This document shows positions 59,879 through 64,000 of a stretch of DNA of 64,000 nt, piece by piece. Each line of letters starts with the position of its first letter. The first letter of the stretch is position 1. Position numbers and translations under genes: made by a program. Source of the DNA: Prevotella aurantiaca JCM 15754 (GTDB lineage Bacteria; Bacteroidota; Bacteroidia; Bacteroidales; Bacteroidaceae); the NCBI RefSeq assembly GCF_000614025.1, contig NZ_BAKF01000009.1, positions 1 to 64,000 of the forward strand, in the 5' to 3' direction. Under the pieces are notes generated by a model. That model did not search any database. It was given only the letters and a program-made list of their open reading frames with translations, and was not told the origin of the DNA.

Positions 59879-60454
59879 TTATTTCACAACTTTGTTATTT
59901 AACTCATTTATAATATATTGTTCCTTTCGTGTAACTTGTTTCTTGGTAAAATCACTATATACACCCCTTCGTCTCTGTGCAAGGTGTTTTACAATAAGTT
60001 TATATGCTTCATTTAATTTTCCAAGATTTAATTGACAAATAGCCTTTAGATATAAAGAGTCGTTTTTAATAGACATTGCCCATTTCAGGCCTTCCCCATG
60101 AACTCCATATGCAATAGAATTTATCCTTCTTTTAAGTATTCTATTCAATTGTACAATGGCTTTTAAATATTTTTCATTTGAGTATAAAGAAACTGCATAA
60201 TTGTATATTACAAGCACATCATTGGGTTCTAACTGCATAGCTTCCATGGAAGCCTGTTCACTTTCTTTATACATGCCAAGCATATGATAAGCGTTTGATA
60301 ATTCCGTACATATAAAATATTCAGATGGGTATTTAATTTTCATTTCTATCAAATATGTCTTTAAAACTTGCCAATTAGAATTACTTTTCAAATTATCTAA
60401 GGTGTTTTGAAACATCTTTCTATCTTCCTTTGATAGTGTTATTTTCCTTTCCAT
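59879..60454 (-). CDS. TPR protein, probable immunity protein
   Basis: 191 residues. Tetratricopeptide-like helices at about 45-110 (LSNAYHMLGMYKESEQASME, AVSLYSNEKYLKAIVQL) and again near 130-150. No signal peptide. Its ATG overlaps by one base (TAATG) the stop of a short leftward frame that resembles the C-terminal end of a polymorphic toxin. A gene just after a toxin tail is typically the cognate immunity gene. Function by context only. Confidence 0.55.
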   Translation of the reverse strand: MERKITLSKEDRKMFQNTLDNLKSNSNWQVLKTYLIEMKIKYPSEYFICTELSNAYHMLGMYKESEQASMEAMQLEPNDVLVIYNYAVSLYSNEKYLKAIVQLNRILKRRINSIAYGVHGEGLKWAMSIKNDSLYLKAICQLNLGKLNEAYKLIVKHLAQRRRGVYSDFTKKQVTRKEQYIINELNNKVVK

Positions 60455-60567
60455 TACTTCCCCTTTCTTTTATTGGGATTAGGCTTCTTTTTATACAGCT
60501 TGTTTTTATCCACTCTGTTATTATTTCTATTTTCTCCGTATGGTTTTCCAGACCGTATAAGGAACGA
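60454..60567 (-). pseudogene. Remnant of a polymorphic-toxin C-terminus
   Basis: A 37-codon frame reading SFLIRSGKPYGENRNNNRVD then a Lys/Pro-rich end with KKKPNPNKRKGK and a stop that overlaps the TPR gene start. Such basic KPNPNKRKGK-type ends resemble Rhs/T9SS toxin tips. An in-frame stop at 60568-60570 precedes it, and no toxin body is left. The interpretation is inference. Confidence 0.4.
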
Positions 60568-60587
60568 CTAATTGTTCTTCTGAAACT

Positions 60588-61196
60588 CTACACCTTTTTT
60601 TGTTCTAATAAACTAATGGTTTTTAAATAATCAACCCTGCTATATTCGCTTAACTCATTAGAACTGATGTGCGATTTTAGAGTTTCTATAATTTTCTTTA
60701 GAATATCTGAAGGAATATGCTCGTTAGAACTAAGCAGTTTTTTTACTTCTCCATGAAAGTTTACTATTGATTTCTTTTTAGGAGAAATTAAAGGCATTGA
60801 TAGCAAATATTCCCATTTATCTTCCCATGTGCTAAATTGAGGAAATGAACTTATATTCAACGACACATAGTAATTAACTTTCTTGTCCTTTGTGGCTTCC
60901 ACGAACAAATTAAATATTTCAGAAGAAGGGTTTGGCATATAACGACACACAATATAACCCAAACTTGAAATAACGTTTATGCTTATTTTTTGATTGGAAT
61001 GAAACACTTTACCAATTTCTACAATATTCTCAATTAAAATATTATTGGTAAAAATGGGAGCGTAGTTTAAAGAAAACTCTTTTCTTGGAAATTTCTCAAA
61101 CTCGTTCATCAGTATTTGCAATTCTGTTTCATCGTAACATTTCCAATTGCACAATTTATCCTTAAGTCCTTCTAAAACTTCAATATTCTCTTTCAT
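60588..61196 (-). CDS. Hypothetical protein, helical, possible immunity protein
   Basis: 202 residues, no signal peptide, mostly helical by composition (MKENIEVLEGLKDKLCNWKC, EKFPRKEFSLNYAPIF). Not recognised. It sits among toxin/immunity remnants and could be an immunity protein, but nothing in the sequence proves this. Confidence 0.45.
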   Translation of the reverse strand: MKENIEVLEGLKDKLCNWKCYDETELQILMNEFEKFPRKEFSLNYAPIFTNNILIENIVEIGKVFHSNQKISINVISSLGYIVCRYMPNPSSEIFNLFVEATKDKKVNYYVSLNISSFPQFSTWEDKWEYLLSMPLISPKKKSIVNFHGEVKKLLSSNEHIPSDILKKIIETLKSHISSNELSEYSRVDYLKTISLLEQKKV

Positions 61197-61222
61197 AAAC
61201 TAATTTTTAATCATCGGTGTTA

Positions 61223-61345
61223 TCAATCAAATATTTTTTCTTTGCCTATTCTCATATTACCAATAACATTCTTTTCTTTCAATGCATGTTAAGCATTTTT
61301 GTCATAGGAACTATGTTCAGGAGCAACTTCCAAAATTTGTAAAGT
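61223..61345 (-). pseudogene. Degenerate short ORF
   Basis: On the minus strand a frame reads LQILEVAPEHSSYDKNA, a stop, then HALKEKNVIGNMRIGKEKIF and a stop at 61223. With the internal stop ignored this is protein-like, about 40 residues. No start is seen. Perhaps a piece of a toxin or immunity gene. Confidence 0.25.
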
Positions 61346-61353
61346 GTGGCTAA

Positions 61354-61721
61354 CTATTTTGAAAAAACCTCAGTTAATTTACCGATGTCTGTATCCCTTT
61401 TAAAATAGATGTGGTTTATAAAATCCTCATCGTAAAGCATAATATCTGCATTATCTGGCATAAAGGTTCTTACCCAAAGGGCAAAAGAGCAACACAAGCT
61501 ATAGAATCTGTGTCAATGCACACACAATTCAACGTGTTGTCAAGCATACCTTCTATAAAATGGTTATCTTTTTTTATAGTCCATTCATAACAATAATGTC
61601 TTTTTATATCTGTTATCTCATTTAGTTCAATTACATTATATTTTTCTTGTAATTCTAAAATAAATTCTTGCCTATTTATTTTCCATTCAGCCTTTTTTTC
61701 AGGCGATACCAATGCTTTCAT
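61354..61721 (-). CDS. Small hypothetical protein, frameshifted, possible immunity protein
   Basis: The frame from ATG 61721 (MKALVSPEKKAEWKINRQEF) ends at 61470, but the next frame continues as FALWVRTFMPDNADIMLYDE then DFINHIYFKRDTDIGKLTEV to a stop at 61354, giving about 122 residues if one T is added in the T-run at 61483-61486 (minus strand). Family not recognised. Its size and place suggest an immunity protein. Break may be technical. Confidence 0.45.
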
Positions 61722-62111
61722 ATTTCATTGTATGTTCTTATTTTGTATTTTCCTCTAATGCTAATATCTCCTTCAATACCTTATTTTATTTTTCTGTATC
61801 TATGATTATTTTCAACCCTTCCGAATGGGGTTCATTAGCAAAAAAGCTTTTAAATTGTATGTTGTTAAACCAAAGTGTACAGCTGCAAATATAGTTATAA
61901 ATATTGATATCACCAACACTTCAAAGAAAAATGAGTCTGTTCAAAAAAGAAGGGGATTACAGAGAAGAAAATTCTTATTATATTCCACCAAAAATATAAT
62001 TATAAATTTTAAAATTGTAATTATGTTTTTTAATTTTCTAATTATAATTTTTCAAGCAGTAGTTATAAAAAGAAAATACATAAGTAAGTCCCCAAAAATT
62101 AAGTAAGTGTT
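61722..62111. other. Gap between divergent immunity-like genes
   Basis: AT-rich. Besides the possible fragment at 61786-61920 it holds AT-rich inverted repeats near 61995-62050 (AATTATAAATT and TAATTATAATT). No complete gene. Confidence 0.4.
61786..61920 (-). pseudogene. Possible orphan C-terminal fragment
   Basis: A 44-residue open frame without a start, ending FANEPHSEGLKIIIDTEK, just upstream of the gene at 61354-61721. Reads like a protein end, but the evidence is only its composition. Confidence 0.2.
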
Positions 62112-62142
62112 TTTGTTAGTTACCAATAAAAATGTATATTTG
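62112..62142 (+). promoter_or_regulatory. Promoter of the SUKH gene
   Basis: TTTG (62112-62115), 19 bases, TATATTTG (62135-62142). It rules out the upstream ATG at 62132, which lies in the promoter. Confidence 0.75.
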
Positions 62143-62167
62143 CACAATGGTAATGAAAAAGAACGTT

Positions 62168-62659
62168 ATGGAAAGACTCCAAAGAATTCTTAAGTCAATT
62201 TCAGAAACAAACGGCTGTAAATTGGTGAAAAGAGAAAAGCCTATAAATATTGAAATAGGTATTATATTACCTGATGATTTGAGATTTTATTTTGAAAATT
62301 ATACTTCTATTACGTTTTGGGAAAAATCAAATTATTCTGTGAAAATAGTCGGAATAGAAGGTTTTAAAAAAGCAAACCCAATTATAATAGGAGAAGATGC
62401 TCCTGATGATATTAGTAATAACTGGTTTATAATAGCAGAAGATAATCCACAATTCATAACAATAGATTTATTTAAAGAACGTTTAGGAAGATGTTATGAT
62501 AGCTTTTGGGATAGGCATGGAGTTGTAGGAGAACAGCCAATTATTGCAAATTCATTTACAGAACTATTAGAACAATTATATCAAAGCAAGGGCAATTATT
62601 TTTATTGGTTACAAGAAGACTTTGAAAGTATAGGAGATGCATACGATTGTCTTGTGTAA
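62168..62659 (+). CDS. SUKH (SMI1/KNR4) family immunity protein
   Basis: 163 residues from ATG 62168 (MERLQRILKSISETNGC). ATGs at 62147 and 62153 are also possible because transcription should begin near 62149. Family features: IILPDDLRFYFENYTSI followed by an aromatic strand, NNWFIIAEDNPQFITIDL, and C-terminal SFTELLEQLYQSKGNYFYW. SUKH proteins are common antidotes to nuclease toxins of polymorphic systems. No toxin gene is beside it, so it looks like an orphan immunity gene with its own promoter. Confidence 0.75.
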   Translation: MERLQRILKSISETNGCKLVKREKPINIEIGIILPDDLRFYFENYTSITFWEKSNYSVKIVGIEGFKKANPIIIGEDAPDDISNNWFIIAEDNPQFITIDLFKERLGRCYDSFWDRHGVVGEQPIIANSFTELLEQLYQSKGNYFYWLQEDFESIGDAYDCLV

Positions 62660-62748
62660 GATGTACAGAGTAAATGAAAAAACGAATAGCCAATACATTT
62701 CTAATAAATAATATTTGGCTTTAACTGCACAATAAAATATAAATTTAT

Positions 62749-63774
62749 ATGAAAGCAAAACTAAAAGTAATAGACAGTTGGGAGTTTGAAGATATACAGT
62801 TATCTAGAACTTCCTTTAAATATAGTCCAACCGGTGGTAAAGAAATGGTGATACGTGGTGAGAACGAAATAGTATTTTCTATTTATCATTCAGAGAAAAA
62901 ACAAGATGGAATACTATGGATAAAGGGCAAAAACGTCCGCTTTTTCCCTACTCCAGAAGCCAAAGAACAACAGGATATTTGGAAGATGCCTGTACTTTTA
63001 TCCTGCGATAAAGGAATATTGCTGCTTTGTGGTGCTAGTAATACATTATGGTTATTACAAACTCAGGAAAGTGAATGGTTACCTATTTCAATTGAAGAGT
63101 GGACGCTCAGAGGAATACCTATGAAAGTGGCTGTTACAGGAATAAATGATACTTTTCCAATAGTATGTAGGGTTGATTCTATGTTAGAAGCTACCAATTC
63201 TTTTGCTATACTTTCTGTTGATTTTAATAAGAAAACTGCCCGTTGGACTCATAATGGCTCGTGTATATATAACAAAGAAGAAATTCGTCAGCAACATCTT
63301 GATGCTGTAAAAAAGGTAAATGGAAATTTTGCTTTAGCCGATTATAATTATAATTATCCTTTGATAGGTTCAATCTATGAACAAAATGAGAAGTTGTATG
63401 CCTTTCTGGAAAGCAGTACAATAAACCCAGCAGGATTAAGTATGATGGGATATTACTCTTATGTAGAAATAAGCAAAGATGGATTGATTAAAAGAAAATT
63501 ATGGGGTAAAGATAACTTAAATCAATTACCAGGAAAGCATGGAGTAAGGGGCAAGTTTTCAGCAGACCAGAATTACTTGATTATTTCACCTATATTCAAG
63601 AATGATGAATGGAAAGGAAAACCTAAACTGTTACGTCTTTCAGACTGTACACTAATAGATGTTGTTATGCCAAGAGGTTATACTTCCTTCCGTATATTGG
63701 ATATATGGGGCAACAAGATGTTTATTAGCGACGATCAGACAAAGCTAAACCTTTGCGAAATTATATTTGAGTAA
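62749..63774 (+). CDS. Hypothetical protein, beta-rich
   Basis: 341 residues, no signal peptide, beta-rich with repeated aromatic/Gly turns (YSPTGGKEMVIRGENEIVFS, IKGKNVRFFPTP, DNLNQLPGKHGVRGKFSADQ, RILDIWGNKMFISDDQTKLN), compatible with a beta-propeller. I do not know the family. It lies 89 bases after the SUKH gene in the same direction and may be read from the same promoter. Confidence 0.55.
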   Translation: MKAKLKVIDSWEFEDIQLSRTSFKYSPTGGKEMVIRGENEIVFSIYHSEKKQDGILWIKGKNVRFFPTPEAKEQQDIWKMPVLLSCDKGILLLCGASNTLWLLQTQESEWLPISIEEWTLRGIPMKVAVTGINDTFPIVCRVDSMLEATNSFAILSVDFNKKTARWTHNGSCIYNKEEIRQQHLDAVKKVNGNFALADYNYNYPLIGSIYEQNEKLYAFLESSTINPAGLSMMGYYSYVEISKDGLIKRKLWGKDNLNQLPGKHGVRGKFSADQNYLIISPIFKNDEWKGKPKLLRLSDCTLIDVVMPRGYTSFRILDIWGNKMFISDDQTKLNLCEIIFE

Positions 63775-63840
63775 GCACCCAAAAATAGAAGAACTTGTCG
63801 CAAATTATAACGAATAATATATAGTGAGATGAATAATTAT

Positions 63841-63871
63841 TTTGTTCATTTCTTAGATTTCATTACTTTTG
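63841..63871 (+). promoter_or_regulatory. Promoter of the last, partial gene
   Basis: TTTG (63841-63844), 19 bases, TACTTTTG (63864-63871), an exact match to the consensus. The next ATG is 32 bases on. Confidence 0.7.
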
Positions 63872-63902
63872 TATAACATTGAACAGTTATGAAATAAATA
63901 AA

Positions 63903-64000
63903 ATGGAAGAAATAAAAGACTTCAAGTATCTTTATTCAGATGTTTTAAAAGAACATTCTAATATTTTTGATAGAACTCCAATAGCTATTACTTGGTCTTT
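63903..64000 (+). CDS. Hypothetical protein, cut by the window end
   Basis: Only the first 32 codons are visible (MEEIKDFKYLYSDVLKEHSN, then IFDRTPIAITWS). Too little to assign. The consensus promoter before it supports a real gene and continues the pattern of single genes with their own promoters. Confidence 0.5.
   Translation, partial: MEEIKDFKYLYSDVLKEHSNIFDRTPIAITWS

Overview
The window is a chromosomal segment of a Bacteroidota bacterium, most likely an oral Prevotella (Prevotella intermedia-like). Four things point there: Bacteroidota promoters (TTTG, about 19-21 bp, TAnnTTTG) before many genes; a near absence of Shine-Dalgarno sequences; proteins with type IX secretion-like C-terminal tails; and the sequences of the ribosomal proteins and of EF-Tu. 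The species is an inference from the text of the sequence alone.

Layout. (1) 0-11 kb: a frameshifted hypothetical gene, then a leftward operon of four secreted, T9SS-type surface proteins: two large fibronectin/adhesion proteins and two Omp28-like proteins. (2) 11-19 kb: a 1 kb gap with a 22-bp periodic repeat array, a leftward pepP then tricorn-like protease pair, a second 22-bp array, and a rightward beta-lactamase-fold lipoprotein. (3) 19-34 kb: rpsU, xerC, hpf, tRNA-Thr/Tyr/Gly/Thr, tuf, tRNA-Trp, secE, nusG, rplKAJL, rpoBC, ending in a strong terminator. (4) 34-38 kb: a small accessory stretch with a membrane protein, a broken ORF, a DUF3467 protein, an acidic protein and another membrane protein. 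(5) 38-56 kb: the fused str-S10-spc-alpha cluster from rpsL to rplQ, about 30 genes on one strand, with internal promoters and hairpins and a strong terminator. (6) 56-64 kb: an accessory island with IS relics, a McrB/McrC type IV restriction pair, and a string of small immunity-like genes (lipoprotein, TPR protein, unknown proteins, a SUKH protein) mixed with decayed toxin or immunity fragments.

The central 36 kb is the transcription and translation core and is ordinary in order. Its points of interest are the stem-loops in gaps (rplL-rpoB, rpsL-rpsG, fusA-rpsJ, rpsN-rpsH, secY-infA), near-duplicate promoters around rpsU, an expanded L23, and strong Shine-Dalgarno sites on only a few genes. 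The flanks carry the unusual material: 22-bp repeat arrays, a MITE-like relic that still carries a promoter and transposase start, a mobile-looking hairpin repeat on both sides of a lipoprotein gene, and the immunity island.

Several genes are interrupted by apparent 1-2 base deletions, including the essential tuf and fusA. Because neither is likely to be dead in a living cell, I read most of these as sequencing or assembly errors and give the restored gene spans. No clearly new defence or metabolic system is proven here. The best candidates for undescribed biology are the 22-bp arrays, the hairpins inside the ribosomal operon, and the immunity island next to McrBC.
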